DNA of 64,000 nucleotides from Vesta saturnalis. Its lineage: Eukaryota; Arthropoda; Insecta; Coleoptera; Lampyridae. The position numbers and the translations under genes are program-made. The stretch lies in assembly GCA_036346205.1 (NCBI GenBank), contig JARFJB010002193.1:100001-164000 (forward strand). Reading direction: 5' to 3'. Numbering within the stretch: the first letter of the stretch is position 1; the number at the start of each line of letters is the position of its first letter. This document shows, in pieces, positions 36,990 through 49,266 of the stretch. Under the pieces are notes generated by a model. It had not been told where the DNA came from. It worked only from the letters and a program-made list of their open reading frames with translations, and searched no databases.

Positions 36990-38339
36990 CGTGTGTGTGT
37001 GTGTGTGACAGAGAGAGAGAGAGAGAGGGAGGAAGAAACACGATAGAGCAAGAGAGAGTGTATTATCAGCTTCAGAAAATGTTCATTAGTCTATACGTCA
37101 CTAGATGGCTCTAAAATCAATTTTACTCAAAGGGCCAGGGCGCAGACCCTGATACAAGTCCTACCTTACAAAACCTCCTTATTAGAATACAATTTTGTAT
37201 GACGAGTCGAAGGCCTACAGCTGTAAGATTAAATTCAAACAACATACAATTGCATCAAGGGCGACGATAGGAGCTAAGCTCTACACTTGTCTTATAAGGT
37301 TAGGTTCCCACCATCTCCGGTCAGGGGCGAAGGCCTGAGAACAAGTTGCGAAGCCCTACACGTGTCTTACAAAACCTCCTTATTAGAAATACAACGTTTA
37401 GGTAAAAGATCATCCAATAGCATGTGACCATTTTAAAGCAATAGGGTCGATAATTTTAATAATAATATCTTATTAATTATGCAATTTCCACATTGTATGC
37501 GTGTGCATTTGCATAAACTCCAGGGCACTGTTCTTAATATAGCCAGAAGGACCTTAATACCATCAAAATAACCCTAAGGTTAACCCTAGACCAGACCCGC
37601 CCTAAGTACAACCTGTAGATAGGCATTAAAATAAATGTAATAACAATCTCATTTGATAAAAAATACGCTAATAAAGTAAAATGGGAAATAAAGTCAAGTG
37701 TACGTGATTATTATTATCTAATCAATTCTTTAAATAATATCTGATAAACAAGTTCTAATAAATGTTAATAGTAAAACACAAAATTAAATAAACTATCTTT
37801 TACATCATTTCCCAGGGCTAAAAATAATTAATTAATAAAATAATTAAAGATCATAATCATCTTAAAGCTATCAGATTAAGAATTTCCTAGGATAATTAAT
37901 TAATAAAAATAATTAAAGATCATCATCTTATATTAATAAAATAATTAAAAGATCACCATCTCAAAATAAGGGTAATAAATACGGTCCTTCACGTATGCCA
38001 TTAAAATCAAAAACTTTAATTAGGGATGAAAAGAAAGGATTCAAAATACGGTCTCACACGTGGGTGTGTGAAAATAGGGTGAAAACACGGCACACATGTA
38101 GGTATATATAAATTAGGGTCGAAAAGAGTGGAAAATACGGTCTCACACGTGAGTGTGTAAAAATTAGGGTTGAAAAGGGCCTCCGAAAAGAAACTGTAAA
38201 AATAAGGGTGAAAAACACGTCCTACACGTAAGCGAGTAAAAATAAGGGTGGAAAATGCGGTCTCCACGTGGACATATAAAATAGGGTGGTGGGCTTGTGA
38301 CGTCAAAAAAGGAGGGAGGGATGGTGTCCCATTACTACT
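36465..38339 (-). repeat. Right inverted arm of the foldback
   Basis: Reverse complement of the left arm. Its microsatellite is a longer GT tract plus GAGAGA (about 36955-37030), so the arms have changed independently there. Confidence 0.95.
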
Positions 38340-38345
38340 CATACT

Positions 38346-38571
38346 CTTGTATGATGACTAGAATTTGGGAAACCCAAAGTGATCCGGCTAATCTTAGTGA
38401 TAGGGTTACGTGAATTTATTAAAGTCACGCGAATTTCTAAAATCGTCTTTGTCGGGCGTTCACACAATTTGGTGCCAGGCACCACCTAATCTTACCCTAG
38501 TTAAAAGGGGCGTAAATATGGTGATAATGGCAATAGGGAAAAACACTGTTGTTTTACATTAGAAAGACCCC
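38346..38571. other. No gene seen
   Basis: Includes GTCGGGCGTTCACACAATTT followed by GGTGCCAGGCACC, which looks like a possible LTR end and primer binding site, but no second LTR or gag follows. Confidence 0.25.
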
Positions 38572-38715
38572 AAGGATTAATAGATATTACTACTGACGAA
38601 GATAACTGTAAGTGTAATTTAAAATACACCACTGAAAAACCCAAAAAAGATAAGTATTTTATTATGTGTGATAATGATGAAAGTTTACATTTTCATATAG
38701 ACCCCAAGGATTGAT
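38572..38715 (+). repeat. Copy of the 52.2 kb palindromic repeat unit
   Basis: ATTACTACTGACGAAGATAA, CTGTAAGTG, ATACACCACTGAAAAACCC and AAAGATAAGTATTTTATTAT occur here in the same order as at 52493-52600, followed by GAAAGTTTACATTTTCATAT as at 52611. The middle block TATCGAAACGTTTAG is missing. Confidence 0.8.
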
Positions 38716-41700
38716 TGCAACTCTACATTCATTCTGAATTCATAACACTGCACTCAAATAACCAGGTTTATAAGTGACTCAAGTAAACTGTAGGACACTT
38801 CTGTTCGTGTTCTTATCGCGCGACGCACCCTCATCTCGTGCCGCTCCAGTGCGACATCCCCCTCGACGAACCATCTCTGCTGCCGCTTAAGCCGGCGATT
38901 GTATAATCAACTTCTATTTCAGACAATTTTCGGTGAAAAAAAAATCTGCAATCACAGATACATTCTACCCTGTTTTATCGTGCTTATCCTTTAACATCAA
39001 GATAATCCAATTTGTTATTGGTGTCTTTTAAATATTTACTATAAGTTGGCATGCGCATGACGCATTAACAAAAATAGCTTGATGTATATCTAATTTATAA
39101 TACCTAATCATGTTGAAGACGGGTGACGTTCCTTGCATTCTGCATCTGCTTTGCTTCCTCTTCGCATAGTAGCTGTACTACCACGAGTTTCCGGCTGTCC
39201 TTGTCGTTGTGCCTTCATGCTGGATGGTTGTGAACACCGAACGCCCCTTTGAGAGCATTGGAAACGGCTTGGAGGCTTGCGCGATTGGCGCAAGTTACAG
39301 TCAGCCTATTCTGTAGTATCTTTTCAGCAGAGTTTTGAACTCCTAGCGCGAGGTCATAAATATATGACGAAGCGACTATTGACATCAACGGTTGGTACGT
39401 GTCTGTTCTGTGCACTCCTCGACAGGATGGACTCCCAACGGCGGAAGTAAGTAGTCCTAATCTATGTTGTCGTCCCACAATTCGGTCTCGTATGTACGTG
39501 GCAACGGCATATGGGTTTGAATAAATTTATTTTAACGTGCGCGATAAATTAGAGTTGTCTGTACGATAACCACACCATAGACATGAAAAGATCACAAAGG
39601 CTGACACCGATCAGTGGCAATGTTTCCAGTAATTCCGTCATCCGCTGTGCAGATCACCGTACAAGACTGACAGAACTTTAACGGAATAATGTAAACATTT
39701 TACATGATTTCGTTGGCGTTCGAAGCAGCTGCTTTTTCATCAACGTAAATTGGTCATGGTCGTTATGAATAGTTTAATGAATACTTTAACGTTTACTAAA
39801 ATCTATTGCTTTATCATTGCATGTAAAACGCTAGTATTATAAGTAGCACATATTACTTCCTTATAATTTCTTATAGTTCAATTTTCTGTTTAGGTATTTT
39901 TAACACTAATAATATTCTGTTTCAAAAAATTAGAACTTACAACTATATAATAATAGTTAGATAATTCAGGCATTCAAGATGTGTAATTTAGTTTCATCTT
40001 AAGTGTAACATACAGTCGTTTATTACGTGAACAGTTCAAGCTAATTTTTTTTTTCGAAAATAGTTGGTTGTTGGGTCGTGACTAATATCGTTTGATGGGC
40101 TACGATTAAGTATCCCAAAAACATTACGTATAAAGTTTTCAGTAAAAGCATTTTAAAGATGTTGCTGCAAATGAGTGAAAATGACTGGTTTGCCATTATT
40201 CTGAACCTTTTGAACTAACATTTTGATATTACTAGGATCAGATAGTATAGATAACTGGAAATCTACCAACAGTTTCGTCAGTATAGTAGTTTCTGAAAAC
40301 AATAATATTACATATTAACAACTTACGCAGTTTTATGATCGAACTTATCTATTTAGACAACACATAACGGGTTAACAATTGAAAGCACCCAAGTTCCCTG
40401 GTGCTTCAGCTACACCTACCAATATATTATGATTTTAGTACGCTGTTACTGATTTTTTTAGGCACGGGGCCAATTTTAGAGCTCGAGGCGTAAGGTAAAG
40501 CACCTAAAATGTGACAGTGTACATTATTCTCTGTGATCGTTTAAAAAAAAACATGAATTTTGCTTAAATTGCGAGATTACATCCGACAGTATAAATGTTT
40601 TTTGCCTTGTTTCTTGTGGTTGTAATTTGTCGCTACTTTAAAGTTGTAAGGTGTGTGTACAGAATCCAGATTGTGCAAGTCCGACTCGCACGTTCCTGAA
40701 CTATTTTTAACTTTTGGCAACTAACTAAATCGTTTTTCAAATGTTAATATTCATTTACAACAATTACTGCATTAATTTTTCTCAATTTTCAACAAACGCT
40801 CGTACAATTATTACACTATATGTCAATATTCTACATTGCTACTAATGAACTATTATGAAGAGTATGATTTAAAAAATATATGTATAATACTCATTTTTAT
40901 GAATGGAGCGATAGATACACAATTAATGATAAAACAGTACTATTATTATCTGCATTTGACATTTACCTTAAGTTTAACTTTCGTGAAGTGTCCTCTTTCA
41001 CACATACCCATGTAAAAATTTGTATGTAGTTGGTGCTGTTAGTTCTGCAATAGTTAGAGACAAAAGCTAACAAAAAAAAAACTGGGGCGGAACCCAGTTT
41101 GCAAACGATTAAGAGATAATGTCAAAATTTTCTTACTACTGCTAAGTGCTGTTTAATCAACAGTAAAAACACAAGAGCTTTTATATTAACGGATACATTT
41201 CTCTTTGTAACGAAATAATTTTGCCAATCAGTATCTATACGGGAAAAACTAACATGGAAAAATCGTAAGACTGAAGGTCGAACGATTTTGCCAAATGTCA
41301 GTTTTTCAAGCAACAATGGAAAAATTTTGAGTTCAAAAGAAATTTATCCTTAAAATAAAATCTCGAGTGTTTTTTGGCAAGATAAATTAACGAGAGAATG
41401 TATGAATGAATTTTGTATGTTTCAATATCAACAAAACTTTATAATTATAACTGACAGAACAAACATTAAACCGACGCGACGGACGACTACTAGATGTAGT
41501 CTGATTATGAGGAACAGGCGTTTTTATCGATGATAAATAAGCATGCACCTTTTTTATTGCTGTAAAACTAACAAAAACGTCATCATTAAATGGCACATTT
41601 TATATTGGAGTTAATTTATCCCTAATAAATTAAAACACTGCGCCTCACGTTTTCAAGTTTTGCGATTGCTAGAAAAAACTGTACTGTCGACAATAGTTTG

Positions 41701-42213
41701 AACTTCACCATGCGTCACTTACAAGCACGCACCTCATGTTTTGAAGAGAATGAGAAAATATCTGGCGTGGAACACACACGACCTTCCAACCTACAAAGTG
41801 GAAATTGAAAGAAACGAAATAATTTTAATCACAATGTTTTAGGATGATTATGTCACGTCACTTTTAATACATTCATAACGACAATAAATAATATTGTAAA
41901 AACAAAAACAATAAGCTATTTCAGATGGACGTTGAAAACTTCATGTTAGATACACCTTAATAGAATTCTGTATGCTAACTTGAAAGGGAACTCTAAAGCC
42001 GCCCGAGTCCATAAAAATGTCGATAATACACCTTAAGCATTTTCAATCTTATCTAATTAATTTTTAATGCATTTTGGCATCGTATTAGAATACTGTATAA
42101 AGGAGACTTATGTGAAATTAAATTACCTTTAACAAATATGGCTTCTCATTTTCCCATAAAATTAATGGTTATTCAGGTAATGGACTACTTAACTTGCACA
42201 TTGGAAGCTTTTT
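38716..42213. other. Mostly unassigned; GC-richer patch at 38800-39500; repeat copies at 40435-40535 and 41765-42060
   Basis: Positions 38800-38910 and 39100-39500 are clearly richer in G+C than their surroundings and have open frames on the minus strand (39215-39478, 39108-39293) without a motif I recognise; they may be transposon coding debris. 40435-40535 is the second MITE-like palindrome copy. 41765-42060 is an inverted copy of the GGTTGGAAG-tailed repeat (CGACCTTCCAACCTACAAAG). Confidence 0.5.
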
Positions 42214-42426
42214 TTGCTGCAAAATTACGCATCCTATCAAAACATTTTGTAGCACATATATTTCGATATATATCTAGGTATTTGTATATCTTTGAAATAT
42301 GGAACTGTACCAGAAACATTTTGCTGCAAAATTACGCATCCTATCAAAACATTTTGTAGCACATATATTTCGATATATATCTAGGTATTTGATGTCTTTG
42401 AAATATGCAACTGTACCAGAAACATT
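42214..42426 (+). repeat. Tandem duplication of about 107 bp
   Basis: GCTGCAAAATTACGCATCC through TATCTAGGTATTTG and CTGTACCAGAAACATTTT is repeated twice head to tail with few differences. The open frames spanning it are not conserved with anything that I recognise. Confidence 0.9.
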
Positions 42427-42464
42427 TTATAAAAACCAAAAACATTTCACTATTATACACGCGA

Positions 42465-42680
42465 ACGCGCACACGCACATGCACCTGCACACTCACACGC
42501 ACATGCACACGCACACGCATACGCACACGCACATTCACACGCACACGCACACGCACGCACGTACACGCACACGCACACGAACAGCCACACCCACATCCAG
42601 ACCCTCACCCACAGCCACATCCACACCCACACCAACCTAACTCCACTCCCAGTCCCACTCCCAAACCCACAACCACACAA
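42465..42680. repeat. (CACACG)n minisatellite grading into CCACAC/CCCAC
   Basis: Hexamer-like ACGCAC units from 42465 to about 42580, then CCACATCC and CCCACTCCC variants. It directly abuts the second Penelope-like fragment. Open frames on both strands here are simple-repeat artefacts. Confidence 0.9.
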
Positions 42681-42689
42681 AGTGGATAA

Positions 42690-43052
42690 GCAGGATAGGT
42701 CGGGAATTTATAAAATTAATTAAAAATTGTGAACAAACCTATCAAAATTCGCTTTAAAGAACATTTAGCTCATACATAATACAAACGTTGGGACAAGTCT
42801 GCCGTAGCCCTACATTTGTTTGATAAAAGTCATGTAGTAGATAAGGTATCATTAATCAAACATGTTAGTAATAAGCACGAATTTGATTGTTATGAAAGTT
42901 CAGAGATCTTCAAAAGACCTTTAGGCTACTCAGAACTCATTAAACTTTCATAACTTTCACTTTCACCAGATTAGCAATGAAGCGTTACTCACTGATGGAA
43001 TATATGTTAGAAATTTTCTTTAGTCCGCCCTAGTCGACCGCTGATGATGACA
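42690..43052 (+). pseudogene. Penelope-like element 3' fragment, copy 2 (GIY-YIG region)
   Basis: Nearly identical in order to the complement of 1331-1735: GCAGGATAGGTCGGGAATTT, then AAAATTCGCTTTAAAGAACA, GTCTGCCGTAGCCCTACAT and CGACCGCTGATGATGA. It lacks the bases coding for the Tyr-Val-Gly-Gln part of the nuclease. Only the 3' end is present, as expected for 5'-truncated retroelement copies. Confidence 0.8.
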
Positions 43053-43310
43053 ATCAATATTTTGAGATTGCTCACCTTGTTTTATGTATAGTTTGGTTTA
43101 AAGTTACTTTGCATATCCTCTTGTCTTCTTTTTCGGAATGTAAAGTAGCACTGGTTGGTAATACTACCATAACAAAGTTAATTAACATCGCACGAAAATA
43201 AGTATCTCACATACCATTAATATTAGTACTTTGACTACAATCTAATTATATTTAGAATTTATATCAGTTCCACATACATGAAAACAAAATTTTCATCGAT
43301 TGGGGCTTGT

Positions 43311-43384
43311 ATCTCGACAGCTCAGTTGGTTAGAGCGGTACTCCGGCAAAGTACATATCGTAGGTTCAAGTCCTACTCGAGGTA
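43311..43384 (+). tRNA. tRNA-like sequence, anticodon GGC (reads as Ala)
   Basis: Full cloverleaf: acceptor ATCTCGA/TCGAGGT with one wobble, D arm GCTC-AGTTGGTTA-GAGC, anticodon stem GTACT/AGTAC with loop CCGGCAA, T arm GTAGG-TTCAAGT-CCTAC, discriminator A. Position 33 is C instead of the nearly universal T, and the Ala identity pair G3-U70 is absent (C-G), so Ala identity is doubtful. About 70 bases before and 50 after are shared with the copy at 55509-55582, so this is likely part of a dispersed tRNA-derived repeat. Confidence 0.55.
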
Positions 43385-44029
43385 AACTTTTTATTTATGT
43401 ATTTAATAAAATTAATAATAATTTTTAAATATCTCTTCTATCCAAAAAGAAACTTGGGCATGCTTGGGTGCCTATTTTATTTCATATAAATTTTTGTTGA
43501 ACAGGTTTGTTATAAAATCCTAATGCAGAATTAGGATTATATTTTAAAAACTCGATTTTTTATCTCATTCTATTTTTATTACCAATAAAATGTTATCACC
43601 AGATTGCGCAAGCAGTTAAAAAACTAGGTTTTAAAAAGAAACACATCTGTTCTAGTTCAGGTTTAACAAACTTTATTAAAATTTGATATTTACATTAACA
43701 ATATATATGGATAACAGTACCTATTACAAAATAATATAATAATAAATAAAGTAATGCTATATTATGTAGTTTTGGTGGTGCGCTGCTCAGGAGTTTTCGT
43801 ACTCTTCAGCGCGTAGAATGCATGGTTGTTGGATTGCCCGGTGCTGTGTTATGTCAGTGGACAACGTGATGTTGAGTATTGCGTTGGTGATTCTTGTTCG
43901 TGGAGCGGTTGTGTGCATGTGCTGTTGTGTTTGTGACGCTGCTGCCTCGGATACATCAAATAAAAAGAAAAACGTATGTATGTCACAATTGTCTGCACAA
44001 CGATAGCGGGCTATTATTATGCAATTATA
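43385..44029. other. AT-rich, no gene seen
   Basis: The first 50 bases are repeat flank of the tRNA-like element. An open frame at 43818-44006 (CCCVCDAAASD-type) is not recognised. Confidence 0.45.
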
Positions 44030-45290
44030 GGATGCAGTTTCTGTACGACGAGGTACGGAACAAGTAGGATTAGGATAGGAAATAGTTATAAGTCGATACT
44101 ATATACGAGGCATCCCTTCTCGTCGGGAGGGCCTTTTCCACATTGAGACCTTCCAGGAAGCCCAATATGGCGTCAAACCCTAAGGCGGGTTGAACAGTTG
44201 GGTAACGATAGCGGCGGGAGCCTCTGACGGTACTTCCATCTTCCCGACTCCGCCTGCCGTCGCTTGGACGTAGCTGACGTCGGTTCAGTTTTGAGAGGAT
44301 GTCGCTGTCGGTGGTGTATACTTCTGTCGCTGTTGGCGTGGTGCATCGGTCTGCTTCCGCTGGATCTGCAGGAGACATGAGAACTTTAAGCATCCCGGAA
44401 GTTGGCCGGGTGGCCACCACCGCAGTTCATGCATTTAGCCCGGTTTAGTGCATTCGCTTGAGTGGTGATATTCTGCGCACTTGATACAGCGCGTCGCCGC
44501 TCTACAGCAATTCTGTGTGTGACAGAATCCCTGGCACCAGTGTCACTGCACGGGTCCGGACATCCGCCTCAAGTCTTCGATGGAAATGCGAAGCCGAACC
44601 ACGATCTCCACCTGTCGGATCTTCTTTAGGTGTTGGGAGCATCACCAGCAGAAGCGGGATCGATCTTCCTTATTTCTTCTTGCCGAAGCAAGAAATAGGA
44701 TTAATGTAGCGTTCTTGTAGGTAGGTCTGAGCAAACGTCGCTCTTGGAGATTTCTACAGGTACTCCCGTTAGAACCACTTTGAACGTACGTTCACTCGTT
44801 GCCTCCATACCATCCCTATCCATATACTGCATCAGCCTGTCAATCAATCGCTTATAACGGTTGCTTTGGTGAAAGCGATCCCTGGTCGGTCCAATTCTCG
44901 AAAGAAAGTGACCCAGTTTTCCTTCTAAGGAAGGATTGCCGAGGACACCTTCTCCCTGGTGACGGGGGTTTTTATGGCTTCCGTGCCTTCTGTAGTGTTT
45001 TCAAGGGCTCCGAAAGCGTTGCAGGTCGGTGTGAGAGTTGTAGGGCGAATTCTTCTGTAACACGAAATCATCGGGTCTGGTGGATCCGGAGCGGGCATCT
45101 CCTTTGACGGTGTGGGTGGCGACTGCTGTGGTCCTCGGCGGGATTTCTGTTGTTTCATCCTCTGTCAGCGGGACCTTCTAGCGGTGGTGGTCGGGTATTC
45201 TTCCGCCGCCTCTTCTTTCGTGCGGTGCGTCCGATGGCGCGTCACTGCTCACTCTGTGGAACGGCAGTCGAGCAGCGACGGAATCGCGCA
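44030..45290 (-). pseudogene. LINE ORF1 (gag-like) fragment, copy 2
   Basis: On the minus strand this repeats the order of copy 1 (17617-18740): the block giving FKVVLTGVPVEIS, a KKIRQVE-like helix, CQGFCHTQNCC, CIKCAEYHH and KCMNCGGGHP zinc knuckles, then an open stretch to 44070 (LNRRQLRPSDGRRSR, PALGFDAILGFLEGL). GC content is far above the surroundings. At about 45290 it ends abruptly against a GGTTGGAAG-tailed repeat copy (45290-45375). Frame breaks throughout. Confidence 0.75.
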
Positions 45291-45375
45291 TATTTCAAAG
45301 ATATAAAAATACCTAGATATAGACCTTTAACATATCGATTATAATTATTCATTTCTTTTAATTTACATTTTGTAG
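45291..45375 (+). repeat. Internally deleted copy of the GGTTGGAAG-tailed repeat
   Basis: Has the 5' block (TTTCAAAGATATAAAAATAC, CTAGATATAGACC) fused directly to the 3' block (TTTGTAGGTTGGAAG); about 400 bp of the middle is missing compared with 21716-22212. Confidence 0.8.
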
Positions 45376-45405
45376 GTTGGAAGATATTTCTTTTTTATGT
45401 TCCAA

Positions 45406-45480
<75 letters not shown>
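45406..45480. repeat. (AT)n microsatellite
   Basis: About 70 bp of AT dinucleotides. Confidence 0.95.
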
Positions 45481-45481
<1 letters not shown>

Positions 45482-45774
45482 CATATAGGTACAGAAGGTT
45501 ATGCAATCGACTCTCTTTCATTATCGCTAAATCGACTTATTAGCTCATTTTACAAAGTTTGGCAAAGTTTCGGCAAGATCGGCTATGATGTCCGTGTTTG
45601 TGGATATATGTTAATATCCACGATAACTCCAGAAAGTAAACACCCACATACTTAAAATTTTGTATTTAAGCTTGTCTTCATTTTGCTTGGAGCTGATTAA
45701 ATTTTGTGAGAAATTCAGCGGCGGAGAGGGGAGGTTATTTGGGGCTATTATTGATTTTTATAAAATATTTCTGG

Positions 45775-46345
45775 AACAGCTGTATATTTGAAAAATATAA
45801 AAGTACCAATATATAGACCTTAATCGTGTAGATTAATTATGTTCTACGCAATTTTTTTATACGACGCGTAATTTAGCCGGAAAAAATCCTAGGGTAGAAT
45901 TTAGGTGTTAGTTTTTTTCAGTAGGTATCCGAATAATGATTAATTGTATGAGAAAATGTGTAGACATACTTTTTAAAAAAAAATTAATTTTACATAACTT
46001 TTTTTATAAAGTTTTATAATGTAAAGCGAAATAAATGTTACAAATTAAATAAATACGATTGAAAATGCTTCAGCGGTATTGTGGATACTTTTATAGAAGC
46101 GGGAGACTTTGGAATTTTTTTTTAAGTTAGCAGCTAGATGTCTGTTAACCTCTATGCGACATGAAGTTTTAAACGTCTGTTTGACGTAGAATATTGTGTT
46201 TACATACAATGTTGCCTATTTTCGTAATCAACTTATTATAAAAGAGGTTGCATAATTATTCCAAAAATGTTATTAAAATTATTTCATTTCGTATAATTAC
46301 TATTTTGTTAGAAAGTCGTGTGATGTTCCACACCAGATATATTAT
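45775..46345 (+). repeat. Dispersed repeat copy (GGTTGGAAG-tailed family)
   Basis: AGCTGTATATTTGAAAAATA, ATATATAGACCTTAATCGTG, then CCTCTATGCGACATGAAG and GTTTGACGTAGAATATTG, ending GTCGTGTGATGTTCCACACC. The GGTTGG part itself is eroded. Confidence 0.75.
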
Positions 46346-49263
46346 ATTCCAATTCTGGTTATCTTTACTCATAAAGTGACATTCAATATGAATATGGGAA
46401 TTTTTTCGATGCAAAACAAAATATCACATATGCATAAATTGTAATAGACGTTCTATATAAAATGAAAACTGTGTCACGAATACCATATAAAAACGATTTT
46501 TGTTAAAGAAAAAGAACGAATAAATAATGGATACATGAACATTAAGTCCGCGACAACAAGCCACCACCCACGGTTGCCAGTTTATCTTAGTTGTCAAGAA
46601 CCTCACCGTCGGGGGTCAGTAGTATTCAAGTAGGCTACTATCGCTGGATGGTCGGGTGGTCCAACTTAGATTAAGTAGATAGATGGCTTCTCCGTAGGTA
46701 GTGGACCTAGTATTACCAAATTTTTTCAGCAGGTGTACACATTGTGAAATATTTTAAGACCTGAATAGTGTCCTAACAAGAGATTTAGTAAAGGCTAAAA
46801 GTATCAAGCATACATTTTCTTTGAAACACAAAAGATTAATTGCGGCGTAGAGATAGATTGTATAAGAATAATGTATAAAGATTAATTAATACAACAGTTA
46901 ATGGGCCATTCATTACGATCTCATGCATTTCAAATTTGAGAATTTATTACGTTGTGTAATAAACAGGATCATTTATTTTAGTTTTGTAGCATGCATGTAT
47001 TTAAATTAGATACAAGGAACGGTAAGATTTATTCCCATAAAAGAGTAGGTACGAATGGATCCTGTGGAGTTATACCCATTAGTCATTGTTCGCACCTGGA
47101 TACGAGAAGCAACCTTCTGACGCGGCTTCACAGGTTCTATTCATTACTCTTGAATGGAAATGAAGATATAAATATTAGAGGTATAATTTAAAAAGGTGGC
47201 ACACTGCAATTAATATTCAAAATTGGGTTATAAATAATGTAGTTTTTATCATGTAATATATACCTATCTACTAAATATTTATACACATAACTGTTTATTA
47301 CAACCAAAAAAGATTATAAGTTGTTGGGTTGTGTTGGAAATGATTTGTTGTCTTAAAATATTTGATAAATAGTTATAATTATATCTACATCTTTTGGGTA
47401 TTCTTTACAAATACCTTTAAATTATTTGAAAAAGCTGTTTTTGCTTAAAAATGAAGTTTTGTATAATTATTATAACTTGATTCTGGGAAAGTTTCGCAAA
47501 TTTAACTCTTTTATTTTTTATTTTTAAGTAGTTTATTAAATAAGTTTTGAATAAACCTTATATTTAATAACATTTAAGTTAATTTTTAAACAGTATAAAT
47601 ACTGATGTATTGATGTAAAATACGACAATAATAGTTGGGATAAAAACTTCATGTAGAGTAACACTTGTAGGTGCTTAATATGCTGCTTCCACTTCTAAGT
47701 CTAATGGACGATTCTTGTGTCCTCCGAAATGAATTGAAAAATAATTTGTCGTTCGTTTTCCAAGTGTAGATTATTTATGCGGTGTAACCACACCATAACT
47801 AAAACCTCTGATGTCGCCAGCACATGACCTTCTCGTGGCGGTGTTGTTGGGCAAAAGAGACTAGAGAGAACATATTTTGATACCACAACTATAGGACGCA
47901 TTATATCATAAGTATAGATAACTTTCAGTTTGGAGTGTAATTAGTTATTTAGTGTAATTACGCACAATGCAAACCACTAACATTGTATTTTTATTAAGCA
48001 TAGCTTTATAGTAATGCACATATTTTTTTAACATATGTGTATAGCTTGACCAGAATACATCTGCGGATGAAGCAATAAAAATAAATCCCGCCTATTATTG
48101 CGCAGTGGTCAACAGAGAGATTGAAACGAGAGTAGTTACTTGAATAAGAGACGTTCAGTGTTCAACTTCAATACTGAAGAAAAGTATTTAAACATTTAAA
48201 TAATACGTATCTATTTATGTACTGTCGAAACACTGATTAATTTGCACCTGGATATCTTAAATTATGGGTAATTTGCAATGTAAATTTTGGCAACTTAATT
48301 ATAATAATTCTAGATCTGTAACTGAATCAATACATTCTTATCCTACATTTTAATATTTTCACATTTAACTTTGGACTCGAAACGAATTAAGATACATATC
48401 CTTGTAAATGTATAATTATACAATTATAAACAAATGTTAAATAATTTATGATCATGTGATACGTCTTATAAATCTGGGTAAAAGCGAATTAAGTCAGTCA
48501 GTGTATATAAAAGGAGAAATGGGTTACAATCATTTTATTTATGGAAAATAATTTTAAATTTATATTTGAAATTGGATTTGATAGTATAGTCGGGCCGACG
48601 AGAGGTGTCTTATGACTCATCTTTTAGTAAAGCATGGTTTAAGATTTTAAAAACCTATGTCGTTATTGGTTCATATAGTTAGTAATTTTGAATACCAACA
48701 AAACATCGTCAATGTTTCTAGGTTATTTTCAAATTTAAGCCGCGCTGTCAAATTTAAATAAAATTATTGTTCGAATATCTCGGGAATTAGCATCCTGAAG
48801 GTCTTAAAAATCCTCATCCACTCGTATAAATAAAGTCGAATTTCGTTTAAGGTCTGTTCGTACTTATTCTGGCATGTAAAGTCAACCGAGTGTGGGTAGT
48901 CATATGATAAAAATGTATTGTACAACTGCATACAATTATCAAAACCGAGACCGGGTCAACAAAATTTCGTTTTGGATCTGTTTTACAAATTAATTATACC
49001 AATAATTTTCAATAAGAAACGAATTAGCTAGCAGTAGGCAGTGCCCGAATGAAGTGCGAAAAGTTTGGTTAATTGCGGGGGATCATTTTTAGCCTACAGA
49101 TCTCACTGCGTCAAAAGAGACAAGACTGTAATTTGGTCATCGAAGCCACTTAAAATAACTGATTTTGTCATAAATAAATACACTGTAGGTATTAGATGTT
49201 AAAAATGAGATTTATTATTAGTTAATAATATAACAGATTTTAAAATCTCAGTTTACAGTTTGT

Positions 49264-49266
<3 letters not shown>
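46346..49266. other. AT-rich, no gene seen
   Basis: About 2.9 kb without a signal that I can support. Small open frames (46991-47191 plus, 47701-47901 minus) have no recognisable motif. Confidence 0.5.

Larger units (their letters stand above)
33455..38339. mobile_element. Foldback element, 1.8 kb inverted arms, AG...CT ends, 6 bp target duplication
   Basis: Left arm 33455-35274 and right arm 36465-38339 are reverse complements along their whole length with few substitutions. The spacer is 1190 bp. The element begins AGTAGTAATGG and ends CCATTACTACT, and is flanked on both sides by CATACT (33449-33454 and 38340-38345). A 6 bp duplication with 5'-AG and CT-3' ends is the known signature of Maverick/Polinton elements. 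No integrase, polymerase or capsid gene is present, so it would be non-autonomous. Related arms surround the polymerase gene at 4.4-13 kb. Confidence 0.85.

Noticed and set aside
38463..38500. Possible LTR end and primer-binding site (GTCGGGCGTTCACACAATTT, then GGTGCCAGGCACC)
   Set aside because: No second LTR, gag or polypurine tract nearby; GGTGCCAGGCACC is a short palindrome that could arise by chance.
39108..39478. Minus-strand frames in a GC-richer patch
   Set aside because: Composition hints at old coding debris, but I cannot identify a family, so no gene is called.
42299..42689. Open frames over the CACACG array
   Set aside because: Simple-repeat artefacts on both strands.
47701..47901. 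66-codon minus-strand frame
   Set aside because: No domain or repeat match that I can name.
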